DNA of 64,000 nt from Atrina japonica (Eukaryota > Mollusca > Bivalvia > Pterioida > Pinnidae): assembly GCA_030159075.1 (NCBI GenBank), contig BROG01000510.1:390501-454500 (forward strand), given 5' to 3'. Numbering within the stretch: the first letter of the stretch is position 1; the number at the start of each line of letters is the position of its first letter. A program made the position numbers and the translations under genes. Positions 37,926-51,560 of the stretch are shown piece by piece. The notes beneath the pieces are model-generated. The model was not told the DNA's origin. It searched no databases and was given only the letters and a program-made list of their open reading frames with translations.

Positions 37926-39440
37926 GAACATTTGATATTATCGAAAAAAATGCCCCATTACAGATATTGAGACATGAACTGAAACTTAAAAACTGTTAGT
38001 CATTTTGAGAAAGACATCTAATAAAATGTATCACTGTCAAAGTCAAACACGGAAGTACAATTCAAATTCATGTTCATTTAGATTAAATTTGAAGTATATA
38101 TACTTGCCGTACTACAAAATCCGTTTAGGCTTTGCTTCCCATACACTAAAGGGTTAACTTAATATCTAAACTGCACAAAACACAGCCACTATGTTATGGT
38201 CTGATTCACAAAAATAAGACATGATAAACTGGTTATATATAGGGTATATCGTCATTGCTGAGATACGCTAACAAAAGACAAAAAATGCAGTGTGTTAGAT
38301 TTGGCAAAACAAACTCGAACGTGACAGACAAATGAGATAGGAAATAAGAAAAATGAATCGGTAAAGAAGGCGAGATGGAAAAGAAAAGAAACGGGTATGT
38401 AAAATTATATATAGATAATAATAATTAAAGCATTGTACATTCACGGTACAGAACTATAACGGGTATAAGAAAATAAACTGAGGGTAAACAGGAAATGTAA
38501 GGACATAACATAAGGAGATAAATAAACAACAAAGATACTCTGATAAAATAGGAAATTGAGATAAGTAACTAACGGGTAAAGATGAGAGAGATGATCAAAT
38601 AAAGATACCACAGGTCTTATTGTAACGGAATTCAAAATATACAGACGTACGTCAGATGTATAGTAAACACATATTAATCTAAATAATTCAGATATGAGAT
38701 CTGGTGTCCGGGAAGAGTACGCATCTTCTGTCAACTGAGTCCATATCCGACATGAGTTCGTCGTGACAGTTAGAATCCATGTTTATAACCAAAAAAAAAT
38801 GGACAAAAAATAGAGCGAATAAAAAAGCAGGACAGTAATAGGGAGACAAGCTGGATAATCAGATGATATAAAAACAATGTGATAAAAGAATTACATCTTT
38901 AAAGGAACTTTATTGTGTGAATGGCCAGAATGTTAATTTTTACGTCATCTTATGTTTTGGTTTGTTTATTTGTTTATTTTTTGTTTTACGTCATACTTTT
39001 TACTTAATATTTACATGTAAATATCAACGACACTGTATAAGATGACGTATACGACTGACTGTAACTTGTATTTCATATTTATCTTTTAAATATTATGTTA
39101 CGAGTACAGACAGGGACCTCCTCACCTGTCGTCTACGGGATTTAGAACGTTTTTTTTATTCTCTACACTAAGCTGTTTGACTATCGACCTTGTCCCTGAA
39201 TCATCATGATCTACCTTAAAAGTTCCGAATGTAGTGTAAACATTCATACATAGAAACAATGAAGCTAATTTATATGTCAGCGTCCCATGTTTTCAAAACA
39301 AGTGAATTAATAAACATGCAAATGTTTATACTAATTCAATCAAACATAATGGCCTTAAGGACTATTAAAATGATAACGTTTTATTCAAAACACACACAGA
39401 CTTCCTGGTTTTAATATACAATATATTACTCTGTTCAGGA
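37926..39440. other. Intergenic stretch before SH2 gene 3
   Basis: AT-rich. A reversed element-tail scrap lies at about 38700-38770 (ctggtgtccgggaagagtacgc). No gene recognised. Confidence 0.4.
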
Positions 39441-39480
39441 CAGGTAATTGACATTTTTACTCCAACTGAGAAACATATCA

Positions 39481-42400
39481 ATGGCCTATGCAAACAATTA
39501 CGAGAGAAGTGATCCTTTGATATCCTTGGAAACAGCTGATTGTGGCTCCTTTTCCGATTCCTGGGAAATCTTGGATACCAGTGACTTTGAAACGGGTCCG
39601 AAAATGTCAAAGCAGCAGAGAAGAGGAGACAATGATGCAGTTGTCTTTAATTCGTTTACGGGTGACATAAATGCTGATGGACATTTGAACACAATCAATG
39701 TGTTGTCGAATGAAAATGATACAAAGTCCAAAATAGTACAGGAATGGCTTAACAATGTGGCCGCTAAGGAAGAACGATGTAAGTGAATAGGATGGAAGAA
39801 AGTGTAATGTTTTATTATACAAAACGATATACATGTAATGTACAACCGTAGTCTTGATAGAGCGATATCCATTCATTAATAGGTCTGTTGTCAGTTTTAT
39901 CTTATACAGGGTTGTCTGCTACCGAATGAACCTACTTTGTAATTCTTCTGTTACTAAAAGCTTTGACGATTGAAGATGATCAACTACAATAAGGTTTACT
40001 TTAGTCACTTTTAGATTCACGTGGGATTGCCAGTCTTGCTGAAGTTGCGTTATAATATTATAACACTTTCGTGTTGTACCAGTGGATTATCATTTCTGCC
40101 ATTAATTGCCAGTTTATACTGGCATCATGCGTAGAAAAATAAGCTTTCGATATAACCTTGTTCAGTTTTATTGTTTTTTATGTTTTAACAAGACATTTTT
40201 ACCGACTTTAGGTGAAGTACCATATCTTTTTACCTTTTTTTTTTTATCTTTTTTTGCAATGGACTAATGTAAATGCAGCGATAGTTCTTTAAAGTGACAC
40301 AAGGCCTGTCGTGATACGATGTCTCACTCCATTTGACATTTTTTAAAGTGTCGTGGTTGTTCGCCAAACGCATGGCATAGGACGTGAAAGTGATGGGCCT
40401 TTGGGGTGAGACTTAAAACCGCGGTCCCATGTCACGGCAGACGTGGTACATAAAAGAACCCTAACTGCATTTACATCAGTCCATAGCACAGGTCCAATGT
40501 CTGGCACCTCATAAAATACTGGCGGTATCTCTATAAAACAACAACAACAAATCCTCTATCATTGAAAATTGGCTGTCAGTGAATAAACGACATTTACATA
40601 GCAAATAACACCAGGAACAGAAATAAACAAACACTGACGTAATTCGGCCAGGTGTTCTTTAGGTGTATATTTCCTCTAGATTGTCGACCAAGTTTGTGCA
40701 AATCTTACAAAATCTTGTATTCCTGTATATTTTGTGAAAGTTATATCGTTTATTCATTCCCAATAATGGTAAACTGAAAATGAGTACACGACTACTTATG
40801 GAGACGTGTACCCATGTTCATTTTACCAAAATTGGAAATGAGTAAACGACAATAAGATCAGGTCCAGTATGGTATTCATGTACAAATAGTGAGGTTGAGT
40901 TAATTATTTGTAATTAAAAAAAGTTTCAAACCTGGATTTTTCAAGCAATTTTCACAAAATATATAGCAATCTAAGAATTGTATGCCTGTGTGCATCTCTT
41001 TTTTGTTATTGCATTTCAATCTAATTTATAAAACAGGAAAACAAATATTTAAAAAAAACCCACAGCTAATGACACTTTAAGTATGCAAAATTTTAATCGT
41101 CAAATATATAATTTTGTAAATATTGAAATGTATATTTATCTGATTTTATTAGATATAAATGCAAATTGTATTTTTGAATGCGCATTTTTCCATATGATCT
41201 ACGCGTGAATAATCATGCTGAATTTAACAAGACAAAATATGTTGATTTTCAAATTTTTAAAAGTGAAATAGATTGGATAATAAACTAAATGCTGTTTATA
41301 TGGTGATCAGTTGTGTAGAGTAAGTTGTGGCTAATGGATAACTCTATGAAATGCTTGTTTGTGTTAAATGGAATAAAGAAACTCAGGTACAATGTACCTG
41401 GGAAGAATTTCTTGCCTTTATCATTTCAACTTGAAAACTTCCTCATAATCAGCTATGGTCCCTGCAGGACTCAGCCATCCACTCATGCCACCAAGTGTTT
41501 ATTCTTTCCGTTACTGTAAATAAGTTCATGTCTATAGATAATTGATTTTGTATGTGTCAAATGAAGTACTGCAGACTATTCCAGGTGATTTTTGTCACGT
41601 GATCGAGTCAGAATGCCTATCACCCGAAACATTGGAATTTTGGAAGACTGTGCAAGAACCATCTGATCCGGTGTCAAGATGCCATAAAAAGGTAGGTCTT
41701 TTCAGAAATTTTTGCAAGCTTACATGCGACCACAGCGAAGATGTATCCTTTATCGACATAGTACTTCCGTCTTGGACAATTTCGTACCCGTGTTTTTACA
41801 TGTTTAAGGTCATTTTTATTTACAGTGGGGTCAATAAGGGATACATTTTCACAACTTCGAGCCTCTGTCCATGCAACGACAATGGAGTAAAACTTATATT
41901 GACAATGACTATTCATTTGATATTTTACATGGCAATCATAAACTGCAATGCAGACGGATTCCAAAGAACAGGAAAAAGTTCAGCCATGTAATTAAAGTAA
42001 TCAGTAAAGTGTCACACATACAATGTACTTATATATTCGATCAAGTTTAAATATATTTGTTATTATTTGATGGGTTGGCCATAGATGCATCAACTCAACC
42101 TAAGTAAAATGCATGTAATTCGACAATGTTGTGTAAGAAGTGTCTTGGATAGACCACCGCGTCTTAAACCATGATGTATGATACTTCTGTTTAGCCCGGA
42201 TTCGATGTCCCCTGCATCATCGGCAGATTTTGTGAGAGAATTTTCCACTTCACTTGCGGATAGTACTTTCTTCCCAATACATTGCTACCGGGTTCTCCCT
42301 TACTTAATTAAAAAACCTTACGGCCACCATATAAACATAGCATTTTAGTTCGGTGTAAAACATCCATTAAGGGTTTTAGATGGTGTTACACATCTTTACA

Positions 42401-45400
42401 AAATGCTCCTTGATGCATTTAAAGTAAAGGTCCATTTGTCGTTAAGGCACTCATCTGGTTCATTTTGGTTAATAATGCAACTGATATTTTCTGTTCGCAC
42501 AGGTACCGTGACCTTGACCTTTGACATCATTACCTTGACATTTGTATGATTTTTCTGTTATATCTGTACTTGCACAAAGTCAATAAAATAAAGCCATTTG
42601 TATAAAACTGTACACTATGTCATTTGAACTGCCTGCCAAAGGCATATTTATGAAAATATTTTTTATTTGCAAATTTATTAAATATTGACTTAACAATTAT
42701 GCAATCCAAATTTGAAATAAATCTAATCATTTATTTAAAGATGAATTGTATGCCAAGCCTCCTTTTTAGGCCTGACCCTATATGTACCATCCAAACTTGA
42801 AGCCCCTTACTATGACCAAACGCCCTGCCAAAGTTGATAGAAATCGTTCATGTATGCCGGGCATTGGGCCATAGCAAACATCTCAATTTGCTTTTCGATC
42901 ATGGTGACCAAACAATGAAAGGACTACATCAGCTGACAGAAAATATTTATGACGGAAATAATAATATGTGACATGTTATGAAATTCGGTGACAAAGTACC
43001 TTAAAGTTTGCATAATCCTTATCTTAACCTTTACTACAACTAAGTGATTTAAGTGGAATTGTGCGTGAATAAGGGTTCTTGAATATTTGTTTCCGTGAAG
43101 CAAACCGATTTCCGCTGCGAGGGGCACTGGGTTAAATGGGGGCTACTTTAAACAAAAGTGCAGTGTATGGTGCATTATCTAATTCCGGACACCTGGTCCC
43201 ATCCTGTTTGAGCTTAGCAATTGTTCTTCGTGTTGAGACCATATCAGGACACCTGATCCCACCTCTTGATTTCAAGAGGTCCGTGTTTGTCCATTTTTTA
43301 CCAGATTTTTACCTATATCCTGGACATCCTAGTGCTTTATGCCTTGGTTTATGATATTTTTTATATTGTATATCTAATTTGTTTTTCTGTAACGGACTTT
43401 AATTTTCGATTATACATTGGGACTTCTTCACTGAAACTTTATTCGATGAAACATTAACTTCACCTCAAACACGGCAGGAAAATTACTATTGACAGTGTTG
43501 TATTAATAATAGATTACTAATAATCTATGGGAAAGTTACTTATTCATTTTCACTGTGTTACTCAATACCAGTTTCAAAAATCATATGATCGTAAGATAGA
43601 TACGCAGATGCAAAGAGCTAGATTTATATTTCCGTGTAGTACCTCTCCGGATAATACACAAAACTGCAGAATCATTGCGCTCTTTCACGACTAGATATTC
43701 GTCTTTTTTTTTCATTATTTTGAATGTTGTTTTACGCCATACTCAACAATTTTTCAGTTATATGATGGCGGTCAGTTTTTAGTGGTGGAGGAAGAGACCA
43801 CCGGCCTTTACCAAGTAAACTGGCCCGTGCCCCGTCTAAGATTCGTCCTTAATCACCAGTCTCATGGATTACATATTTTCCCGGCTTCAATTATTTAGAT
43901 TTAAAGTCTCGCTATCATTTTGACTTAGCGCTCTATTCTAAGGACGAAAAAGCTAAAATTAAATGTGAGCGAACATGTCCAGGTTTATTGTATATTATAT
44001 ATTTTCAAAACTATTGCACACCTCTATCCGACTGACAGCTGTGTTGTGTCTCAATCATTCCCCAGCTCATTCCCTATTGTTGTCGTCCATAACCAAATCA
44101 TGTATAACTACATGACCCCAATCAGAGTCCTGGAGAGCATTTAATCATATTTTACCATACAAAGCAAAAGGCTTTGCAGACTTGTAAAAATGTTACTAAA
44201 AATGCGTTATTATTAGACAAAGCTATGGCACAGCTCGCAGTAATTACAACAATAATCACTATTTTGAAACAACGATGGAATGACACTTCAAAACAACCAA
44301 AGAAACATGAAAAAATACCGTAAAATGAATTAAACAAGTGTAACCATAGTAAGTACTATAAAAATGAATGTAAAGAAAATGAATTAAAGATGAAAAAATA
44401 ATAAATCGAGAAATCATCAATTGTCAAAACGACAAGATGCCAAAGACAATGTGATTTAGATGGATAATTTGCTACAAACCATTGTATCCATTGCTTGTTT
44501 GATGGCACACAACAAGTAGGAGTTATTGTAGCAAGCATTTTACTTCATATCTCCATATGTAAAAACAGGACTTTTATTTCTAGATACGTTAAGCAGGTAT
44601 CTAGATTTTGAATTCATGGACACATACAACTTCCCTATATATTATGTTAGCATGTTTTGCACGATAAACCGGTTTGTATATGGTGATAAATACTTCGTAG
44701 TTGATATGTTTGTGATTTGTTCAGTCAGTTTTTTTTCAGGTCACACAGGTTTCTGTCACGTTTTATCAAAATGTAAGAATAGACAGATATGTCTGGGTGC
44801 ACACCGTATGCTTCTGGCATCTTCTCACAATGAGAAGAGTTTATAAAGCATGTACTTTAAGTGCATCATATTTCCGGTAACACAAATTGTGAGAAAAAAA
44901 AAAGGAAGAAAAGTTTTATTCCGTTTAGTTTTATCAAAAATGTTATTTTGCGTGATCATTTTTGTTATATTAGAATACGCAAACTATAAAATAATATAAT
45001 GAAAATGAAAGTTCAGTTGAGTCAATTTACAGCCTATAATGAGCCGAGAGATCATGGTGCCCTATTGGTATCATCTGTCGTCGTGCGTCGTCCGACGTTT
45101 ACGAATGCAAAGGGGCTAGAACCCATAGGGTTTCCAAATAAGGAAATGGTAGGAAATTGGTACATTTTAAACAATTTTCATATCAGGAAGCAAGATAAAA
45201 AATCGTTTATGTTTAGTATACGTGATGATTATTAAGTGAATATCTACAAAGTTAACAATTAAAAATAAAATTTGTTCAAAAACTAGCGATTAGGTAACAC
45301 TTCAAGTGATATACATGTTAAAAGAAATGGTCCATCAACTCAAAACTGCATAACGTTTTGATTACAAAAATGAATGAGGAAGTTGTAATAAAATAACTAA

Positions 45401-45709
45401 CATTGTTGTTGCTGTATTGTTGTATATCGTCCCACTCAAGAATATTTCACTCATAAGGATCATTGTTACAAAGTTACAAGGTCATTTGGTCAATGTGATG
45501 TCCTGTATTTTACATTTCATTGGCCATACATATGTACCTTTTTTTTCTTGTTCAGTTTTATAGCAAATACTTACATCGATTCAACACGTTTAATTTTATT
45601 TTTGGTGATATTCCATTATTTTAATAATTCGTATAGGTTACTGCTTATATTGCATTCAATTTTAGTGATTCAATATTTTGTGCCACTTTTTATCAAATAT
45701 CACATCATA

Positions 45710-45804
<95 letters not shown>

Positions 45805-46566
45805 TATTGCTTCGAATACAAACTTCCGTCGGCGTCTGTCCATTCCATTATTTCTCCAAAGTTTTGCTTAGAGTTCTGTACTCACCATTCACTAAATAAT
45901 TGTGTTAGAATGCTAATGCATAACTTTAGATTGATGTTGCAAGTTTTCAATGCGATATAGTCAAAGACCATTGAATGCTGAAAATCCCTATTGTAAAATC
46001 GCAAACCAGATCTAAAGTTAACTGAATAGATGACCTTTTCACCGAGCTTGACCTTTTCACTGAACTGGAGAGGTTTCCATGGAACAAGCATGCTAACAGG
46101 GCATACTGACTCCTTCCGGACTCCTGGTCCCATCCCGTGAGGGATTCGCAATTGTTCTTTATACTGAGACTGCTGTTATATCCAATCTGTCGTATTCTAA
46201 TGCACGTGCATGGATTTCTGAATGTTGATTGTTACTTCTTCATTTTTACTTACATTACGTATACACGGATACATAAGAAACTAAGATGGTATTACACATG
46301 GTTCAATATAACATATTTGAGTCAATAAGCTGTATTTTATCTCTATGATATCGTGGGTCATGGTAAAGTATATGTTGATGCCTGTCGCAGCACAGAATAC
46401 AGTATTTAATGAAAATTGAGATTAATTATACAATTAGAGCCAAATAATTTGATTCTAAGTATTTTTCGAAGGAAACAAATCTTATCATACTATTTATCGA
46501 AAAATGGACAATTAGTAATTACAACATTTGCTGGTTATTGAATTTTGATTAAATGTCAAGGAAATA

Positions 46567-46602
<36 letters not shown>

Positions 46603-49600
46603 ATAAGGTTTCAAAATCCTCAGTTTTACAGAAAATTTGTTGATCAGCTGAAACAGACTTTCCCCAAAGAGCCAGGGATTAAAAATACCAGAACATCAAA
46701 TTTACTCAGGATTTTACTTCGAGTGGAAAATACAGGTCCGTATAAATATATATTTCATATACCTATACCTGCGGTATCGTCTGTAAAGGATAAATCTCTT
46801 TTTACCGTTTCTGTAAACCAATTTCAATACATAGGTACTATTTGACAACTAAACGGATATTAAATTTCATTGCCTGTTACATTTATTGAATAGGTACGAA
46901 ATGATGGTGTATATGATAGAAGTAAAGCCATACACAGATAAAGTCTAAACGATTGTCTTTAGCATGTATTTATTTTAATTTTTCAAAACCTATAACTTAT
47001 TGCATTATATTTGATATAAAAATATCAGAGTATTATACCAAAACAAACACGGACATTTGGAAATTAATGTAATAAGACAGATAGACAAGTTCATAGAACT
47101 GAGAAATATTTTCAATCGTTCGCTCGTACATGTATTTGTGACTAGTTGGCTTATTTCACTTGTGTATTTATTTATCGTGAAAATACAAATTGATATAGAT
47201 ATAAGTTTAAAAGGTAGGGATCACCTTATAAAGGTAGATATCGCCCAAGAAAAATGTTCAAACTAAGCGTTTCATAGTATATTCCTACTAATGCGTCTCT
47301 CAACATATAACATGCCACTTACAAGTTTCTGATCTGATATGTGGTGCGAACACTGTCATTTGGAGTTACAACCGTTTTATTTGCGATTAAGTGTTCAGTT
47401 GTGATATAGCAAACAAACCGAATCCTAGTTCAATGAGTTTTAAAAAAGAAGTTATTCATTCTTCAAACACTGTATAAAAAATGAATGTATCTGGTCTTTT
47501 CGATGTCCCTTGTCACAGTGAAAGTGGCATATATGAACTTTCGCTGCAACTGAAACAAGGCGACACCTCAAGTGCAGCTGACATGTCTCTACAGCATGTC
47601 CTAACAAAAAAGTTATTCAGGTCTGATAATAATTTCTGATACTGATATAAATGGTGCAGAGACAGTTTAATTACTTTCAATTCGTTATTTTACTTTTCCT
47701 ATTCTAGTAAGCACACAATAACTGTAGTACTGAATAGTCGGGTAGATATATAGTAAATGTAAATTGTCTTTGTAAATCTATGCAAATTGTCTATATGATC
47801 TTTTTTTCCCATAGATACTGCACCTGTGTTACTGGAAAATGTAGTCCGATTAACACGCCTGTTTGGTCCTATAAAAGCACAAGGCGACAGATGCATATTG
47901 ATAGAACAGGTCTGAATGTTTTGTACAGCTGACAAAAAATAAATAAACAAATAAATAAACCAATGACATATGTTAAAAAAGAAATTTTAAATAATTATTT
48001 AGTTATTTAGAATATTTAAAGTTGATTTTCTTAGAATTTCTTTACACTGAAAAATACCATTCATTGTATTGTTTTTTTTTTAATTGCACCTCGATTTAAG
48101 CTTTTGCATGCGATTTTTTTACAACCAAGAAGAAAACAATTCAAATTTACAGGTTTGTAGTATTGTTTAAATTGATTGTATTGATTAAAGTCAACGGATT
48201 TATGTCCAGCTCATTACAAAATATAAATTTACACGAAAATAAAATTCGGTCTTACCACCTGACAATCTAGAAAATGACGCATTTAATAACGAAATAACAT
48301 TTTATTTATCTTCTATAGTTACACATACTGTCTGAAAAGTCCCTGCAACTCCAAAATGGAAACAAAAAACAGCGGTTAAGGTATATATCTCATTTTAGAC
48401 AACGCCATGAAAACATGAAAACTAATCGCAATTATATAGTTAATAATGTACGTTTATAGTATTTCACAAATCAACTCATAAACAACGTACAGGTATCGAG
48501 AATATTGAACAAAAAAGGTCTTCTGACCCATCTAGAAGTGAGGTCAGGTAGCATGGAGGAGTGTTAAGCAATGTCAAAATAATGTCTTCCTTTTGTATCT
48601 CAGAGATTAAGGTTTGCAAAATCAGAGACATTAATGTTAAACCAAATCAAATATATTAAGATATAGATATGATTTATAATGTGTGTTTTTGTAATATGAA
48701 ACTTTAATTTTCTGATTCAGTTGGTTCGCCGGGGAAATGACGAGAGAGAATGCAGAGCAACGACTGCGAAAGGAAGAAGACAATACTTTCTTAATAAGGT
48801 TTATTAGATTTAACAAGTTTGACATTTAAAATATAATACATCTTATTACTAATAGTGGTTACTCCTAGACGGATAAAATATTATACATCTTATTACTAAT
48901 AGTGGTTACTCCTAGACGGATTTAGGAATACATTTTGGTTCATTTTTGGCTTTGTATGATACCACTTTTTCGGAACATCACATCTATTGTATAATAAATT
49001 CGATATCAACTGATGAAGTCTTTTAGACAAAAACGATCGTCCATAGAAATAGTTTTGGCGCCCTTTTTGAAAAACTATAACTTTGGTATTATGTGTATTA
49101 ATTTATCAAAAAAACAATTTGGTGATAACTACCGTCCTTATAACTTTTGACGGCAAAATGAAACGGGTTTCCGTAAAATGACATCAGGGAACAATCACCT
49201 ACTTTGACGGCGTCTATGTTTTTGTGGGAATCTGTATCATTTTGTCGTCCAAAGGTACAAGACTGCAGTGAAAATGAAAAGGTATATTTCATAGAAATTT
49301 TGTGTTTCATTTTCGAAATAAATACATTTATATATTTTATTACCAAAATAATTTATATCCGCAATATTGGTTTAAAAATTGCGTACCCAGTTAAGAAGCA
49401 TTGTAAGAAAAAGGTACAGTGTTGGATAATTCTTTATATTAAACATGCAGAACAAATTCCAAATTTTAGGCTTTTAATTTTTGATGTAATTTACACGAAA
49501 ATAAAATGTTGGTCTTACAATCTGAAAAATTTTAATGGAAATTTGATAGGATTATTTTACAGGTCACATATATGTTAAGTGACTTGTAATGTGGCAACCC

Positions 49601-51560
49601 TTTACAGAAAATGAATACGTTTATATAGATATTATGAATAGGCATTCTACGATTATATTGATGTCACTATAATTAATATATCCTATGTTGTTGGAATTTG
49701 TGAATGCATTTAGGTTGTTTTTTTTTTGTCTTGTGTGATATCACTTACTCTTCGGAACTTTACGTCTGTTTTCAATTCGAGCTCAACTGATGAAGTCTCG
49801 TCAGATGCGATCGTTTTGAACATTTGTTTCGCCCTCTTTTTACAAAACTATAACTTTGGAGTTCAGTTGATAATTTATATCACATATTTGGCCAGGTGTT
49901 ATTATAGCAAGAATGGTATTGACCTATTGTATAACAATACAGTGCAAGTCACAGATCATGCAGTTGAGACTAAACCCGAGTATGTCCACGAATTCACATT
50001 AAATAAAAGATTATTTCCTCTCTTGTGCCTCAATTCATGTCCACAAGCAACATTATTATTTTATGAAGGGAAACTCCAGATAACTGACCCTTCATCTTTG
50101 TTAGATGTCAGTCCTACCCAGCATTAAACAAGAAACTTCCTCTATAATAAACTTCCTCTACAATAATCATCTTCTAAAATAACCTTCCTCTACAATAAGT
50201 TCCTATGTATCCATATGTCTGTTTAATGATAGAATAACGATTTCACATAATAGTTTCATTTATATTTTGTAAACTATTTACAAAATATGCAAAATGTTCA
50301 GTTTCAATATTGTGATGTGTTATGATAGCAATTTTAGAAAATATGCCATTTTTCTATTGTAGAATAAGTTCGACCAACGACATGTATGGAGACTTTTGTT
50401 TATCAGTAAAGCACTGTTCAACAATATATCATTTCCAAATCAAGGTATACAATGAATATTTGTTATAAGAAATGAATGTATGAATATAGTTATAAGATAT
50501 AAAAAAGAACATCTTCGCATTTTCTATTTAACATTTTGCATTGTATACATTTAATTACATCGGGACCACCACACGTGAGGATAAAAACCAATAGTAAGGG
50601 AGATGTTCTGAATGCAGACATCTTTGTCTCAAAATAGATATATGGAATATAATAAAGATAAAAATCATTTACAATTTATGGATAACATAACAGATAGTAG
50701 ATAAAAATAATTTGGCTTTTTATTTTACATTTAAACAATAAAAAGGATTGAATCTGGATGGCAGACAAAAATCAAGAGTGACCAACACAGCCACGCCTAA
50801 ATGGGCCATGTTTAATCGTCAATTTCCATTGTGATCAGAATTCATTTTTAATAAAATTATGCTTAAATTTTAATTTCATTTTGATGCAGATTTACTGTCA
50901 GCAGGGGAGGCTAATTCCTCCATGGCACCTGAACCTACCTGCAAATTGTCAACAGATTTGATATTCGCTATTTTATTACCTTATGAATAACAACTTCATT
51001 GTATGATTCACATAAGATGGCGGGGCGGAATAACCTTTTGATTATCATACAGATGATTCTACTCATTTTTAGGTTATGACAAGCTGTACGGGAAATACGT
51101 TTTATTCCTCACTGGATACTCTTTTATGTGTGGTGACAAGTTAGTACGATTACTCTAGTCATTGTAAATGTCATGCTATGCTTTATTCCCTAATTTTTCA
51201 ACTCTTCAGGGTCAAGACTCACCCCGTCAGGTTATATTGATTTTACTGTAATTGTGTTTACAATATCCGTACTTTGACTATTGGATTAAACGGAAATTAA
51301 TTAAATTCTCATTAAAACGATTTTGTTGATTTCAGGGTCAACCCAAAATAGCTGCAGGTACGAATCCATTCTCATCAAAACTCATTTTCAAAGAGAAAGA
51401 ATATAATAATTTGGTTGAAATAGTGGAGGACGTCCGTTACAATGCTGTCGTCCAAGATGGTGATGACGACGCACAGACACATATATGGTGTCAAAATGTA
51501 TGTCCAGATCTTCCATTGAATGGTGTTATTATCGGATATAAGAAGGCTAGAAGAGCATAA
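39481..51560 (+). CDS. SH2-domain protein 3 (STAT-like linker plus SH2), 352 residues, 8 exons
   Basis: Exons: 39481-39778, 41585-41691, 46624-46735, 47815-47909, 48319-48380, 48721-48798, 50363-50444 and 51336-51560. Phases equal those of genes 1 and 2; exon 4 is one codon shorter and exon 7 one codon longer. The start is ATG in atcaATGGCC. Residues 1-99 are acidic and serine-rich (ISLETADCGSFSDSWEILD). The linker has FWKTV, FYRKFVDQLKQTFPKEPG, NLLRILLRV and LFGPI. SH2: WFAGEMTRENAE at 226, FLIR with R251, and IYHFQI. The last exon is the most diverged: NLVEIVEDV, CPDLPLNGV and a C-terminal IGYKKARRA. Donor 3 (gtccgt) is weak. Intron 2 spans 4.9 kb and holds two SINE fragments, a reverse-transcriptase tail scrap, a CT tract and a GAT tract. 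It is the most diverged of the three paralogues. Confidence 0.86.
40270..40560 (+). mobile_element. SINE-like copy, first family
   Basis: Shares cgccaaacgcatggcata, gtgatgggcctttggggtgag, aaccgcggtcccatgtc and cagtccatagcacaggtc with 54700-54890 and 56705-57030. It lies in intron 1 of SH2 gene 3 and ends in acaacaacaaca. Confidence 0.6.
42140..42372 (+). mobile_element. SINE-like copy, second family
   Basis: ccggattcgatgtcccctgc resembles a B-box region; attgctaccgggttctccct and agttcggtgtaaaacatcc match the body and tail of 35862-36092. It lies in intron 2 of SH2 gene 3. Confidence 0.5.
43160..43345 (+). mobile_element. Joined tails of two dispersed elements
   Basis: 43178-43240 has ttccggacacctggtcccatcc and gcaattgttcttcgtgttgag (the 3309-type tail). 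It passes directly into aggacacctgatcccacctcttgattt and gaggtccgtgtttgtccat (the reverse-transcriptase tail). It lies in intron 2 of SH2 gene 3. Confidence 0.65.
43722..43860 (-). mobile_element. SINE-like copy, second family (reversed)
   Basis: tgttttacgccatactcaac, aatttttcagttatatgatgg and aggaagagaccaccggcctt are the reverse complement of the tail and body of 35862-36092. Confidence 0.55.
44995..45130 (+). mobile_element. Fragment of a dispersed element
   Basis: agttgagtcaatttacagcc and tggtgccctattggtatcatctgtcgtcgtgcgtcg have the look of the 31038-type elements (tccgtcgtctgtctgtccg). Weak case. Confidence 0.25.
45413..45460 (-). mobile_element. SINE tail fragment, first family
   Basis: ttgttgtatatcgtcccactc and aagaatatttcactcataagg match the left end of 14866-15150. 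Confidence 0.55.
45715..45799. repeat. (CT)n microsatellite
   Basis: A pure CT tract of about 84 bases in intron 2 of SH2 gene 3. Confidence 0.95.
46025..46245 (+). mobile_element. Tail fragment of a dispersed element (ttttcaccg...ctggtcccat type), copy 3
   Basis: Two tandem copies of accttttcaccgagctt, then agaggtttccatggaac, aacagggcatactgactcc, ccggactcctggtcccatcc and gattcgcaattgttc, as in 3309-3545 and 30220-30480. It lies in intron 2 of SH2 gene 3. Confidence 0.55.
46567..46602. repeat. (GAT)n tract
   Basis: About twelve GAT units end 21 bases before the acceptor of exon 3 of SH2 gene 3, so they sit in the branch-point zone of that intron. Confidence 0.9.
48490..48570 (-). mobile_element. 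Tail scrap of the reverse-transcriptase element (-)
   Basis: gagaatattgaacaaaaaagg, catctagaagtgaggtcaggt and gcatggaggagtg match the reversed 3' end of the 32020-32945 copy. Confidence 0.5.
48721..51560 (+). other. SH2 domain of gene 3 (exons 6-8)
   Basis: W226 opens the domain. FLIR ends at R251, again an AGA codon split AG|A by a phase-2 intron. The YHFQI histidine is conserved, so phosphotyrosine binding looks intact. Confidence 0.85.
48945..49865 (+). repeat. Two dispersed-repeat copies in intron 6 of SH2 gene 3
   Basis: Copies at about 48945-49105 and 49725-49865 share cttgtatgataccact or cttgtgtgatatcact, tcggaac, tcaactgatgaagtc, cgatcg and aaaactataactttgg. They match 2800-2935. 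The DNA between them is AT-rich without a recognisable gene. Confidence 0.5.

Noticed and set aside
49204..50127. Two open frames of 124 and 133 codons in intron 6 of SH2 gene 3
   Set aside because: Composition is like the surrounding AT-rich intron, they overlap dispersed repeats, and no motif was recognised.
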